From positions 5,158,368-5,222,367 of the forward strand of contig NC_135211.1 in the NCBI RefSeq assembly GCF_052324685.1: DNA of 64,000 nucleotides, in the 5' to 3' direction. The DNA is from Brachyhypopomus gauderio. Its lineage: Eukaryota > Chordata > Actinopteri > Gymnotiformes > Hypopomidae. Both the position numbers and the translations under genes were made by a program. The notes beneath the pieces were generated by a model. That model was not told the DNA's origin and did not search any database. It saw only the letters and a list, made by a program, of their open reading frames with translations. Below, one piece after another: positions 34,501 through 44,835 of this stretch. The first letter of the stretch is position 1, and every line of letters begins with the position of its first letter.

Positions 34501-35659
34501 TGTAGCTCACACGCCCTGCGTAGTCTGAGTCTAACACTAAATCCTCTGGATGGTCCTCATTCCTCCATTTATCTTTCTGTTTGGGGCTGAACCAGAAGAC
34601 CTTTGTGATGTCCCTTTGGTAATAGCACCTCACTGACTGCTGTGAACCCTGCAGTGCACAAACAGCCTGTGGATAACACGTCACAGTGACCATTTGACCC
34701 TGAGATGCTGAAACAGGAAAAAGGAGGGATTGGGTAAGAGATTGCGTAAGTATGATTCTCACTTTTAATTTAATAAAATGTGAATCTTTCCCAGAGGACT
34801 ATTAGGCCTAATCTTTTTTATCATTTAGTTTCTTTTTCAAAATAGACAAAACACTTTATGAACAATTAAACTGGCACTATGATAAAATTTGTTTAAGTAA
34901 ACACACAAATTTGTATTTTTATTTATTTATTTCAACTCTATTTTACCAGGAAATATCCCGTTGAGTTTGAACATCTCTTTTTCAAGGGAGACCGAGCCAA
35001 AAGGGCAGCAAACACATAACACAGTTGCATTTTACACATAAGACAAATATTATTCAAACACCTTATGACACGTGCATGTCATGGAATCGGCCTCAGATTG
35101 GATTTAAAAATGTTCAGAGAGATTACCAAGTTCCATGTATGATGTGCAGAGTAGACAAAAGCCCTTTTACCCAGGTCCATTTGGGCAAAAGGGACAGAGA
35201 GCAACAGATAATCTTGAGAATGGACAGAATAGGAATGAACATTTCTCAGAGTAACTAAAGTGGAGAGATACGCAGGCAAAATTCCCAATATTGCCTTAGA
35301 AATAAAAGTATGCAAATGACACGCCCTTCGAATCACCAATACAGACCAACCAGTTCGAGAATATAATTCACAATGATGAATGGACATCTTGCAATTAGTA
35401 TTAAACCTTAAAGCAGCATGATGAACAACATCAATATATGGACATTTAGGCTTTATCTGTACTTTTTATGACTTTCATCATTGAAGATATGCTCCTTGAC
35501 ACATAAAGATAATCTAATCTTTGATTAAATCTGATATGGGTTTATAACTTGTGAAAATCAAACATCAAAATCATAGAATCCAGTGCATTAAGACATAGAA
35601 ATCAAACCTGCATTATGCAACAGGATGATCAGAAACAGGATTCTGGATCCACAGTCCAT
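31512..35659 (-). CDS. CD22/sialoadhesin-like Ig receptor, complete
   Basis: Exons: signal peptide 35608-35659 (RILFLIILLHNAG), V 34363-34707 (VCALQGSQQSVRCYY ... DSGEYHL), C2 33623-33856 (LSLTCSPSCKL ... GRYSC), V 33173-33514 (VCVVEGSSVEFPC ... DSGEYRFRF), C2 32847-33056 (VTLGCSTTCTLSYNPTYIWY), TM 31988-32069 (MAIGLALLLIMGALWVW), juxtamembrane 31839-31893 (Lys-rich), tail 31512-31730. Every junction is GT-AG with matching phase. The total is 1539 nt, 512 aa plus stop. The tail tyrosines lie in VYDNV, LHYFSI and VQYASV, the last two being ITIMs, which in this family recruit SH2 phosphatases. It is a type I surface protein, probably on leukocytes (inferred). Intron 1 holds a LINE tail. It is a tandem paralogue of the receptor at 11.8-25.2 kb. 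Confidence 0.88.
34905..35480 (-). pseudogene. LINE ORF2 C-terminus and 3' UTR
   Basis: On the minus strand, 35390-35080 reads YSRTGWSVLVIRRACHLHTF ... GKRAFVYSAHHTWNLV, the conserved C-terminal end of a CR1/L2-clade LINE ORF2. It is followed by taccaggaaatatcccgttg-type 3' UTR sequence and an ATTT-rich tail at 34915. It is 5'-truncated and sits in intron 1 of the complete receptor. Confidence 0.65.
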
Positions 35660-35694
35660 GACTTCAGTAAAACTAGAAATCGAAATTTCCCAAA

Positions 35695-35740
35695 GTTAGA
35701 CAAGATCAGTACCAAGATCAGTACCAAGATCAGTACCAAG
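35695..35740. repeat. Short tandem repeat upstream of the receptor start
   Basis: Three copies of a 14-bp unit (agatcagtaccaag) lie 40-80 bp upstream of the signal-peptide exon of the complete receptor. Confidence 0.85.
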
Positions 35741-36040
35741 CCTTGAATAAATATAGCAGTTTATAAAACATTAGATCAGATATACTTTTATCTTTCTGTG
35801 CTGATTATTTTGGTTGCTACATTCTGATGATATATGTCATAGTTTTGATAGCACAGTTCCTCACAGGATTCTTTTGGTTATATACTTACATTTTGTGGTG
35901 TAAACCTCAGTTTTATCATATTTGATGTGTGCAGTGCAGGGTGTGGTCTGTGTGTGTATCAGATTATTGGAGTCTGACTGCACACAAGCAGAATTGGTTT
36001 ACTTCCCCTTTTCTGTCTGTTCAGTTCACGGGAATCAACA

Positions 36041-36059
36041 CCCCCCCCCCCCCCCCCCC
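36041..36059 (+). repeat. Poly-C tract
   Basis: A run of 19 C between the complete receptor's first exon and its duplicated upstream block. Confidence 0.95.
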
Positions 36060-36191
36060 AAGTCCAAATCTTCTAACTCTCTCCTTCCCTTTCCATCAAA
36101 CGTGTGTGAACAGAAAAACAGTCTCTGCAGTTCATGTGCAGATCAGATTAATCTTTAACTGTTTTAACACTTTTTTGCAATGTTTACATAG

Positions 36192-36358
36192 CCTGTAAGT
36201 CATGACTTTAGACTAAATGTTTCTGCTAAATGATGAAAGAAGTATCCTTAAATGAAGGCCTGTGCTGCTTTGCTCTGTTACTGAGTATAACGGTCATGAC
36301 CGCCGTCTGTTCCCCCCCACCCATCCTACACTTGGACATTGTTGTGATCTTGGTCACT
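36192..36358 (-). promoter_or_regulatory. Upstream block duplicated at 25.3 kb
   Basis: This is the paralogous copy of 25261-25428, here about 530 bp upstream of the signal-peptide exon rather than about 40 bp. The extra 0.5 kb includes the 14-bp repeat and the poly-C run. It is a candidate promoter region retained after receptor duplication. Confidence 0.5.
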
Positions 36359-36716
36359 AATATGCCACAGGAGGCGACCGTGAACACACAAAATGAGCTG
36401 AACACAAGAAAGCAACACAGCACAAATCAGAGTAAGTGAAGTCAGAGCATCTCATGGTAACATAGTTTATGTTCAATTCATAATGACAGAGAAATTCCAT
36501 AGTGTTCATTAACCATGACATAGTTGCTTAAAACACACATGGTATGAAACATTCTTTGGACCTTTGTGCCCATCATTTTAGTCTCTCAGTATTACATAAA
36601 AATACAGTGATGCTGTGAGTGATCTCCCCCTGGGTCAGTAACCCACCCAGTGTGTGCTGCCTGTACAATGCATGATTAGTTAATGCACTGCTGCAGTTTT
36701 CTTATTCAGGTACATT

Positions 36717-36902
36717 TCACCGTGTAGCCTCTACGCTGCAGTACAGTAAATGTGTGTCAAGTCTGCTAAGTACATCTTCTTCCTGTTTCCTAGCTAGAGT
36801 TGCACCAAAGCATTGTGGATCTTGTTGTTTTTGTACTTCATCCCCTATATACTGATGCATTAATGCATCATCATACACCAGGTCTGACACACTGGAACCC
36901 AT
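36717..36902 (-). other. Small open frame, unknown
   Basis: A 61-codon frame starting MGSSVSDLVYDD, acidic and with a possible N-myristoylation start (MGxxxS). No domain was recognised, no exon partners were found and there is no obvious repeat context. It is recorded only because it is the sole open frame here; chance is the likelier explanation. Confidence 0.15.
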
Positions 36903-36989
36903 GCTCCTAGTTAGTCTTACATTCCAGTTATTTTAAATAGCCGGTGGCATGGCTCTGAAATAAAAATGTAATTAGAAGAAAATATTGTA

Positions 36990-37225
36990 ACAAACAAAAT
37001 TTGATTCCGGTGAAATGCACAAGTGATGTAAGCTATGCTGATCAAACACATCAAGTCTTCAAAGTCTCCTTACTAAATGTCCACTCACTCACAAACAAGT
37101 CTTTTATAATAGCTAAATTAATTGAAGTACAGTACTTATTCAGTTCTTTTGATTGTTATCTATCATCCTCCGAGACTACATACAGATTTTGCAGAAATGC
37201 TTTCTAGGATTTTAATTGATCACTC
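36990..37225 (+). pseudogene. L2-like LINE endonuclease fragment
   Basis: The blocks VSLLNVHSLTNKSFIIAKLI and, after a gap, IVIYHPPRLHTDFAEML match the start and a later part of the apurinic endonuclease domain of L2-clade ORF2. The middle is deleted. It probably belongs to the same insertion as 37926-38330. Confidence 0.65.
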
Positions 37226-37379
37226 GATGTTGAAGGTGTGGAAGGTACCAATATGTGTACATTAAAACGCCAACAAGCTCTTCTGCTGTTACCAAACACG
37301 GCACCATCTCTTTTAATGAGATAAAAAGCAAATTATTTGGAATAATTTCGAGTATATGTGTATTTGTATAAATATGTAA

Positions 37380-37925
37380 ATTAAGCTGAAAGTGCTGGAA
37401 AATACTGAAAATGGACCTTCAAAGTGCATGAATTCCACCTTGTAATTTCGCACGCACAAAAATCAAGAGGTGCACAACCTCGCGATGCGACTGTGTGCGT
37501 GGCCAACGCACATGCGCGGAGCCACCGCGACTGCGTAATTTTTGCCACGTGGATCCTTGCGGCAGTCATGACGTGTCAAGTGAACCTAGATTATGAAGCG
37601 CAAATGTTCAGTGAAGGCAGCAGCAGAGTAAATGAGACGCGACCGGAGCATGCGCAGTTTTCTCATAAAACAGCCTGATCGCTTGACCCGGTGACAGCGC
37701 CAGCTAACATGTTTATAATTGTAACGAGTAACTATACAGCACGTAAAAAATGTATTGGAGTAAAAGTATTAAACTGATGGAAAATATGTAGTGAAGTAAA
37801 AGTGGAAGTAGGAGAAAAAAATAATACTCCAGTAAAGTACAGATAGAGCATTTTAGTACTTAAGTACAGTAGTTAAGTAGATCCACTTTATTACTATACA
37901 ACTCTGGAACATAGCAACAAGCACT
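37380..37925. mobile_element. MITE-type sequence inside the L2 fragment
   Basis: 37690-37910 is the widespread fish element containing 'taaaagtggaagtaggag...taaagtacagatagagca...tacttaagtacagtagttaagtaga', with its characteristic taagtac words. 37380-37680 is unassigned but lies in the same interruption of the L2 reading frame. Confidence 0.45.
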
Positions 37926-38330
37926 AATAGTCTATCAACCCTTATATCAGTTACTCAGCCTAACTTTAATATGTCTTATTTCCAAGAAGTTGACATGGTA
38001 ACACTACTTGATGTGATTTCATCACTAAAATCCTCTACATGTGAACTGGACCCTACCAACATGCTTCTTCAAGCAGATTCTGAGTTAAATTTCTAACGAT
38101 TGTTAATCAGTCTCTGCAACTGGGAGAATTCCCTAATATTTTTAAAACTGCAATTGTTAAACCACTATTAATTCCCATGTTAATTTCTCAAAATCAGAAT
38201 TGGCTTTTTCACAATTTGCCTCTGTGTTTAACTTGTCATAACTCAGACAGTATTGGGTCAAACCACACACAATTACACCAAAATCATCAGCAAGGTTTCC
38301 TCTCTCATACAATCTCTTTGATTAAGCGAT
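37926..38330 (+). pseudogene. L2-like LINE reverse transcriptase N-terminal fragment
   Basis: The translation VTLLDVISSLKSSTCELDPT, then SLCNWEN-type sequence and NHQQGFLS, matches the region just before and at the start of the L2-clade reverse transcriptase domain. It holds several stops and frameshifts and is truncated. Confidence 0.55.
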
Positions 38331-38502
38331 AAGTTAAATATGTCCCAAACTACGACCGTTTGTTTGGAGGGTGCAATTCACATTAAACAAGGCTTCTCCC
38401 CTCAGACAAGCAGAGATATAGTCACAGTTATTTTTGAATGTCTCTCCACCTCCCCCCACACACGCACATGCATACATCCCTCTCATACCCACTCCACACC
38501 AG

Positions 38503-39180
38503 AGACTGTATATATAAGTGGACTGGACGACACGAGTGAAAAGTGAAGCCTCCGTGAGTCAGCTGCCCTCTAGTGGCTGGCTGCAGTACAACTTTTAACC
38601 CCGCCCATTCCCATGTAAGTGAATGGGCTGGACGAGAAACTTTGAATTTTTATTACATGTAAAATAAGTTTTTTGAGCAATTATATTTTGTCAATTCTAT
38701 AACACCCCATTGTGTTAGTATCTCTCCCAGTGTTTTTCTCTATGATAAACAGATTTCATAGAAGTTATTAAGTGTTATTTAAAGGGGTGTGGCGATAAGG
38801 TGATTGACAGTTAATAGCTGCGTTGGTTGACATCTAATACCAGACGCTCAAACATGAACGCGCTCAACATCAAAACTCTCGACAGCAAAACTCTCGACAG
38901 CAGTATTAAAACCTTTTACCTTTGTTTATTTTGTAAAACGTCAAAAGTTTCTATACTGGTGGGTGTATCCTAACGAATGTCGGGGCGGAGATACGGTCTC
39001 TGGCGGAGATACTGTCCTGCCTACCGGTTCTAATGCGCATGCTCTGGCTCCAATTTTCATCTACTGCACAAGTGCATCCAAGATGGCGGTGTCCGTGCGG
39101 CCATCTTGGTGGCTTCAAAAGTTCACAATGGGAGTCAACGGCGACATACTGTCCATTATATATCCAGTCACTGCTCCACA
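38503..39180. mobile_element. Fish repeat element with inverted ends
   Basis: The left end (gactgtatatataagtggactgg) and right end (actgtccattatatatccagtcactg) are imperfect inverted repeats. The interior has the conserved words cccattcccatgtaagtgaa and ccaagatggcggtgtc. No coding sequence is recognised. Confidence 0.5.
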
Positions 39181-39242
39181 CAGTCACACACATATACACC
39201 ACACAGACACACACATACATACATCTATGCACACATATAATG

Positions 39243-39500
39243 TATAATGGAGCAGATGGGGCAGATGGAGCAGAGGGGCTGATGGGGCAGATGGAACAGA
39301 TGGAGCAGAAGGGCAGATTGGGCAGAGGGGCAGTTGGGGCAGATGGAGCAGAGGGGCAGATGGGACAGATGGAGCAGATGGGGCAGATGGAGCAGAGGGG
39401 TAGATGGAGCAGAGGGGCAGATGGAGCAGATGGAGCAGAGGGGCAGATGGGGCAGATGGAGCAGAGGGGTAGATGGAGCAGAGGGGCAGATGGAGCAGAC
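39243..39500 (+). repeat. Purine-rich minisatellite
   Basis: About 260 bp are built from 10-bp variants of gatggagcag, gatggggcag and aggggcag arranged in higher-order blocks. The plus strand is almost pure A/G apart from regular C and T. All frames stay open through much of it because the unit has no stop codons, so the open frames here are not genes. Confidence 0.9.
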
Positions 39501-39518
39501 TCCACACAGACACACACA

Positions 39519-39767
39519 TACAGTGGGGAGAACAAGTATTTGATACACTGCTAATTGTTCAGGTTTTCCCACTTGCAAAGCATGTAGAAGACTGTAATTT
39601 ATATCACAGGTACTCTTCAACTGTGAGTGATGGAATCTAAAACAAAAATCCAGAAAAATACATTGTATGATTTTTAAATAATTAATTTCCATTTTATTGT
39701 GTGAAATAAGTATTTGATCACCTATCAACCAGTAAGAATTTTGGCTCTCACAGACGTTACTTCTTCT
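39519..39767 (+). mobile_element. Tc1-like element, left terminal fragment
   Basis: The sequence acagtggggagaacaagtat begins a known type of long Tc1-like terminal repeat (later words: aacaaaaatccagaaaaatac, gaaataagtatttgatcacc). It stops at the TTAA where the piggyBac element begins. The rest of this Tc1 is not present on the other side. Confidence 0.7.
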
Positions 39768-40074
39768 TTAACACTAGCAAGACTGAAATTTCAGGATCTC
39801 CAGGACATCACCCCTCCTTCTTGCTAGCAATTAGCCATCCTTTTATTATGCAAATGCGGAGCACTGAGGCAGCAGGTCAAACACTAATATGGCTAAAAGT
39901 ACGAGGAGTTTCGCAGGCAAACCGCGCAGACCCCCGCTCTCCTTTCCACAGAAAACCAGCTCATCTGTATATCACAGCTTCAAGAAGCAATTCGAAAGTT
40001 ACAACCCGTGAATCTATCTTTTTTTTTATAGCGCGAAGGTAATTATTCCTATGATGAATAGGAATTAATCTTTT

Positions 40075-40470
40075 GGTTTGAATCTCGCTAAACATTCTAA
40101 CTGAAATAAATCTTCGCGATAAAGAATAAACGTTGTATTTGTAGTAGGCATACGTGTTGTGCGATTTTCACAAGGCAAACCAGACACTGACTAGCCCATT
40201 TTATGTGTTTCAAAAACATTTCATGCTTACTTCTTCGCACTAAAGAATAAACATTGTATTTGTAGTAGGCATACGTGTTGTGTGATTTTCACAAGGCAAA
40301 CCAGACACTGACTAGCCCATTTTATATGTGTTTCATACGTATTTTACGCTTCCTTTGAAGCGCCGACCCCGCGCTGAACATTCTAACTGAAATAAATCTT
40401 CGCGCTAAAGAATAAACGTTGTACTTGTAGTAGGCGTATGTGCTAGAAGTTATTTGTTTTATACTATCCA
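40075..40470. repeat. piggyBac left subterminal repeats
   Basis: A unit containing aagaataaacgttgtatttg, tagtaggcatacgtgttgtg and caaaccagacactgactagc occurs at 40125 and 40245 and partially at 40408. The flanking sequence cattctaactgaaataaatc is also repeated (40097 and 40380). The same unit is present in reverse orientation on the right side. Confidence 0.8.
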
Positions 40471-40494
40471 AGTATTATCTAAAATTAAGTAAAA

Positions 40495-40800
40495 ATCGAA
40501 ATCAATCAGTACAAATTATATATATTCTATCCGTATCTAGATATTTAGACAGAATCAAACATTGTATGCATGTTATTTCTGCAATTCGTCCGTTACGAAA
40601 CAGCACCAATTTACAGGTAGAGAATATATATAATTTGCACTGCTACATAGACAGGAAATGCCACAAAATAATCTCTGAAATATCATAAAAATTATATATA
40701 TTCTATCTGTATATAGATATTTAGAGAAAGTCAAATATAGGCATTGTAGCCTACATGTTATTTATGTTGTTCTGCTTTTATGAAACAGCACTACTTATAT
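40495..40800 (+). repeat. Direct duplication in the piggyBac 5' region
   Basis: aattatatatattctatc, tagatatttaga and tgttattt...gaaacagcac recur in the same order, once from about 40516 and again from about 40690. It is an imperfect duplication of roughly 100 bp. Confidence 0.65.
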
Positions 40801-41135
40801 AAAAATTTTGTTTTTCCACGTAATTCCAGATAATTACAGAACAATTAAATTAAATTTTAACTCAGAGACTGACTGATTATCCATTCATCTATACATCTAT
40901 TCATCCATCAGATATAAAGAAATGGAAATGCGCAAGTATCGGTTAGTGATTAGCGGGTATCGATACGCATGTCATTAGCGCCTTTGCATCAGCCGCCGTG
41001 AAGGTTCACAATTTACACTTGTTGAAGATGGGTGGGGTGTGGTCTTCTCCAAGCTGGGATAAAAACGGACACACAAACACAGGTGAGTCATTTCATATAT
41101 TTTTCTTGTTCTGCGAAGAAGACACGGACACTACG

Positions 41136-43370
41136 ATGGCACACAAGAGGATTTACACTCCTTTGCAAGCTTTGGCTCTTCTGAACGCAATGGATGACTA
41201 TGATTCCGACGGAGGAGAGGAACTTTGTTTTAGTGCTGAAGACTCCGATCTGGCACTTTCAACTGGCGCAGATACGAGTGGACAATCGGATGAAGAAAAC
41301 CGTAGCCCTCCACGAAAGAAGCGTTCTGTTGCTAAGGATGTCAGTAAGCCTGCAACGAACATAAACGCAAAAGATGGAACCGCTTGGGAAAAGACTGATG
41401 TTGTAAGAAGTCTTGGACACGGCAGCACCACTTTTACGTTCAGTGAGACCGAAGGACCTACAGAGCATGCCAAGGTAATGTAAAAAACTCTTTTCGTAGA
41501 TGTATACAAGAAAAGTACAGAGGTGAATTTTGCCAGCTATATTTCCTCTTTTGTATAGATGAAACTGTAGTGCATGTTGTAGTGTAGTGCATAGGAAAAA
41601 ACATTGAATTGATTTTGGCCAACTATATTTCCTCTTTGTTATATTTTATAAATATATTTATATTATATTTCCTCTTTTTTTACATATAAGTAATGTTATC
41701 ACGGATGTACATAGGAAAAAGCATTGAACTGAATTTGGCCAGCTATATTTCCTCTTTGTTATATTTTATAAATATATTTATATTATATTTCCTCTTCTTT
41801 TTTTTACATATAAGTAATGTTATCACGGATGGCCAACTATATTTCCTCTTTTGTAGATGTAAAGATGAAAAAAAAAATTATATTATATTTCCTATTTTTT
41901 TACATACAAGTGATATGATTTTTATTTTACTTCTACAGCGCAGAATCACAAGCAGGTTGCAGAGCTTTCTGTGTTTGATCGACATAGAGATGCTGAGGAC
42001 AATCACACACTGCACGGTCCATGAAGCCCACAGAGCGGATCAGAGCTGGAACCTGTCTGTCAGCGAGTTGATGGCTTTCATCGCAGTGCTTTTTCTGCGG
42101 GCAATACTCTGCCCGGTTGGAGCGGTGGCCGATTGTTGGTCTAAGAAATACGCTGTGCCTGCAATCAAGGACACGATGTCGCGTGACCGCTACAAAGAAA
42201 TCATGCGGTACTTGCGCTTCGATGACAAGGACACCCGTGCGGAACGTGTAAAGAGCGACAGATTTGCTGCAATCTCGGACATCTGGCAATGTTTTGTACG
42301 TAACTGCACTCTGTGTTACACGCCAGGACAACACATCACCGTTGATGAGCAGCTCTTTCCAACCAAGGTCCGCTGTCCTTTCCTGCAATACATCGCTACA
42401 AAACCTGACTAGTTTGGCATAAAGTTTTGGATTGCTGCTGATTTGAAGACCAAGTATATGTGCAATGCTCTTCCATATTTAGGAAAGGACCCCAGTCGTC
42501 CCAAGGGAGAAAGACTGTCTGAGAATGTCGTCATGAAACTCATGGAACCATATCTGGACAAGGGCAGAACCGTCACCACTGACAACTACTTCACATCCCT
42601 GTCTCTGGCCAACAGACTGCTTGCATGCAACACAGCTCTGCTTGGGACAATCAATAAGATCAGAAGAGAAATTCCTCCTCCAGCAAAAAACACCAAGGGA
42701 CGTGAGGAATTCTCCACACATGTGTACACATCAGGAAGTGCCATACTGACAGCGTATGCTCCAAAAAAAAACAAGGCAGTCTGCATTCTCAGCACAATGC
42801 ACAAACAAGTCACGATCTCCGAAGGCCGCAAAAGGAAACCAAACACGATCACGGACTACAACAGCATGAAGGTATGCGTATATGATGATAAATAATGTCA
42901 CATTATTGAATTTTTATGTCATATATGTCAGACAAAATGATTATAATGTTTATAATGTAACATAACTTTTTTATGTTTCTTCTTTGCAGTGCGGTGTGGA
43001 TATCATGGACCAGAAGGTGCGTGGGTATACGGTCCGCGCAGGAACACGCAGGTGGCCTGTTGCAGTGTTCTACAACATGCTGGACTTGGCAGCGATGAAT
43101 GCACATGTTTTGTATACGACATGCACGAGGTCCACGGAGAGCAGAAGAGACTTTTTACATGCTCTTGCTGAGGAACTTCGGCGTCGATTCTTACAGGAAA
43201 AGACAATGGCGAAAAAGCAACGACCTCCACCTGCTCCTGGAAAGACGACACAGTGCCAGGTGCAGATACACTGCAACAGGAATCACAGCTCGGAGCGGTG
43301 TGCTGTGTGCGCCAAGTACACCTGTCGAAAATGTAGAAAGGATGGGCCATGGATATGTAGCAACTGTTAG
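41136..43370 (+). pseudogene. piggyBac transposase with a single nonsense codon
   Basis: Exons 41136-41474 (ATG, acidic N-terminus), 41939-42871 and 42990-43370 join in frame to 1653 nt (550 codons plus stop). The core includes RYLRFDDKDTRAER, ITVDEQLFPTK (first Asp), TVTTDNYFTSLSLA (second Asp) and CGVDIMDQKVRGYTVRAG (third Asp). The C-terminal Cys/His cluster (CNRNHSSERCAVC, CRKCRKDGPWICSNC) is a zinc-binding domain of the family. One TAG at 42410-42412 interrupts the frame where the other copy in the window has a Lys codon (KPDKFGIK). Apart from this stop I saw no lesion, so it was active recently. Intron 1 contains a duplicated ~121-bp segment. Confidence 0.9.
41590..41830 (+). repeat. 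~121-bp tandem duplication in piggyBac intron 1
   Basis: Two adjacent copies share tatatttcctctttgttata, tttataaatatatttatatt and taagtaatgttatcacgg, with start points near 41592 and 41714. A partial third copy of the first words follows. Confidence 0.75.
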
Positions 43371-43734
43371 CTTGCGGGATGCTCAAAGCGCACTTGGCTG
43401 TATTTCAAATGAGATTTCTATTTTTCTAATAAAAATATTGTTGTTCTGCATCACACATTTGTTTTACCCTGTCATTGCTAAGGCAAGAATATCTTTATTG
43501 TTGTTATTACTGGGTGGGGTGTGTGTGTGTATAAAACTTTTACAACGGTTCTATTACCGGCATTATTTCTGTAAATCGCGTATATACTCAAACTCTAACA
43601 CAATGTGCAAGTATGTTACATTACAAAAAATATAGGTACACAGATTGACTGGTATCTTACAAGTTTGTAGTGGATTCAAAATGTATATTTGTTTACTCTG
43701 CAGCACGATTCTGTGAATTTGCCATCGCACTACA

Positions 43735-44760
43735 CGTACCGCCAACGCATTGTTTATTCTTTAGTGTAAGCATAAAAAACATATGAAACACATACAAAAT
43801 CACATAACACGTATGCTTACTACAAATGGATTGTTTATTCTTCTTGAAGCTGTGATATACAGATGAACTGGCCAGGCTGAATTTCCTTGGAAATGGAGCG
43901 GTGGTCGGCGCTTGAAACTTATAAAATGGGCTAGTCAGTGTCTGGTTTGCCTTGTGAAAATCGCACAACACGTATGCCTACTACATGCACATTATTGTAG
44001 TTTATTCTTTAGTGCGATGAAGTAAGCATAAAATGCGAATGAAACATAAAACTGGCTAGTCTGTGTCTGGTGTGCTTTGAGAAAATTGCACAGCACTTAC
44101 GCCTAATACAAAAACAACGCGAGGATTTATTTCACTTAGAATGTTTAGCGCGATTCAAACCAAAGGATTCATTCCTATTCAGCATATGAATAATTATCTT
44201 CGCGCTATAAAGAAATATAGATTGTAACGTTTGAATTGCTTCTTGAAGCTGTGATATACAGATGAACTGCCCAGGCTGAATTTCCTTGGAAAGGAGAGCG
44301 GTGGTCGGCGCTTGACACTCATAAAATGGGCTAGTCATTGTCTGGTTTGCCTTGTGAAAATCGCACAACACGTATGCCTACAACGAGCACATTATTGTAG
44401 TTTATTCTTTAGTGCGATGATGTAAGCATAAAATGCGAATGAAACATATAAAACTGGCTAGTCTGTGTCTGGTTTGCCTTGAGAAAATTGCACAGCACGT
44501 ACGCCTAATACAAAAACAACGCGAGGATTTATTTCACTTAGAATGTTTAGCGCGATTCAAACCAAAGGATTCATTCCTATTCAGCATATGAATAATTATC
44601 TTCGCGCTATAAAGAAAGATAGATTGTAACTTTTGAATTGCTTCTTGGAGCTGTGATATACAGATGCACTGGCCGGGCTGAATTTCCTTGCAAAGGAGAG
44701 CGGGGGTCGGCGCTTCAAACACGCACATATCTTTAGCAAGACAAAGGGCACTAATCTCTT
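43735..44760. repeat. piggyBac right subterminal repeats
   Basis: The left-side unit appears here several times in reverse complement (ggctagtcagtgtctggttt ... acacgtatgccta at about 43927, 44065, 44329 and 44456). It alternates with gaatgtttagcgcgattcaaaccaaaggattcattcctattcag-type blocks at 44141 and 44545. The right array is longer than the left one. Such arrays often hold transposase binding sites. Confidence 0.8.
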
Positions 44761-44835
44761 CACAGCGGGGAAGTGGGCTACTCGGCGGCTGATTTTCCTT
44801 GCGACTTTTTTCGTAGCGTTGGCCTTCCCAGTGTT

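Larger units (their letters stand above)
39772..44833 (+). mobile_element. Full-length piggyBac element, TTAA-flanked
   Basis: The left end is TTAA-cactagcaag (TTAA 39768-39771); the right end is cttcccagtg-TTAA (44834-44837). The tips cactag/cactgg are inverted. The element is 5062 bp and encodes one transposase (41136-43370) between long subterminal repeat arrays. TTAA flanks are the hallmark of piggyBac insertion. The two flanks belong to different Tc1-like elements, so they do not derive from one simple insertion event. Confidence 0.85.

Noticed and set aside
36717-36902. Possible extra N-terminal exon of the complete receptor
   Set aside because: The receptor already has a proper signal-peptide exon at 35608-35659, and this frame ends in a stop with no donor in phase.
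38951-39728. Frames with repeated CSICPSAPS or MEQ motifs up to 194 codons
   Set aside because: They are translations of the decamer minisatellite in several frames at once.
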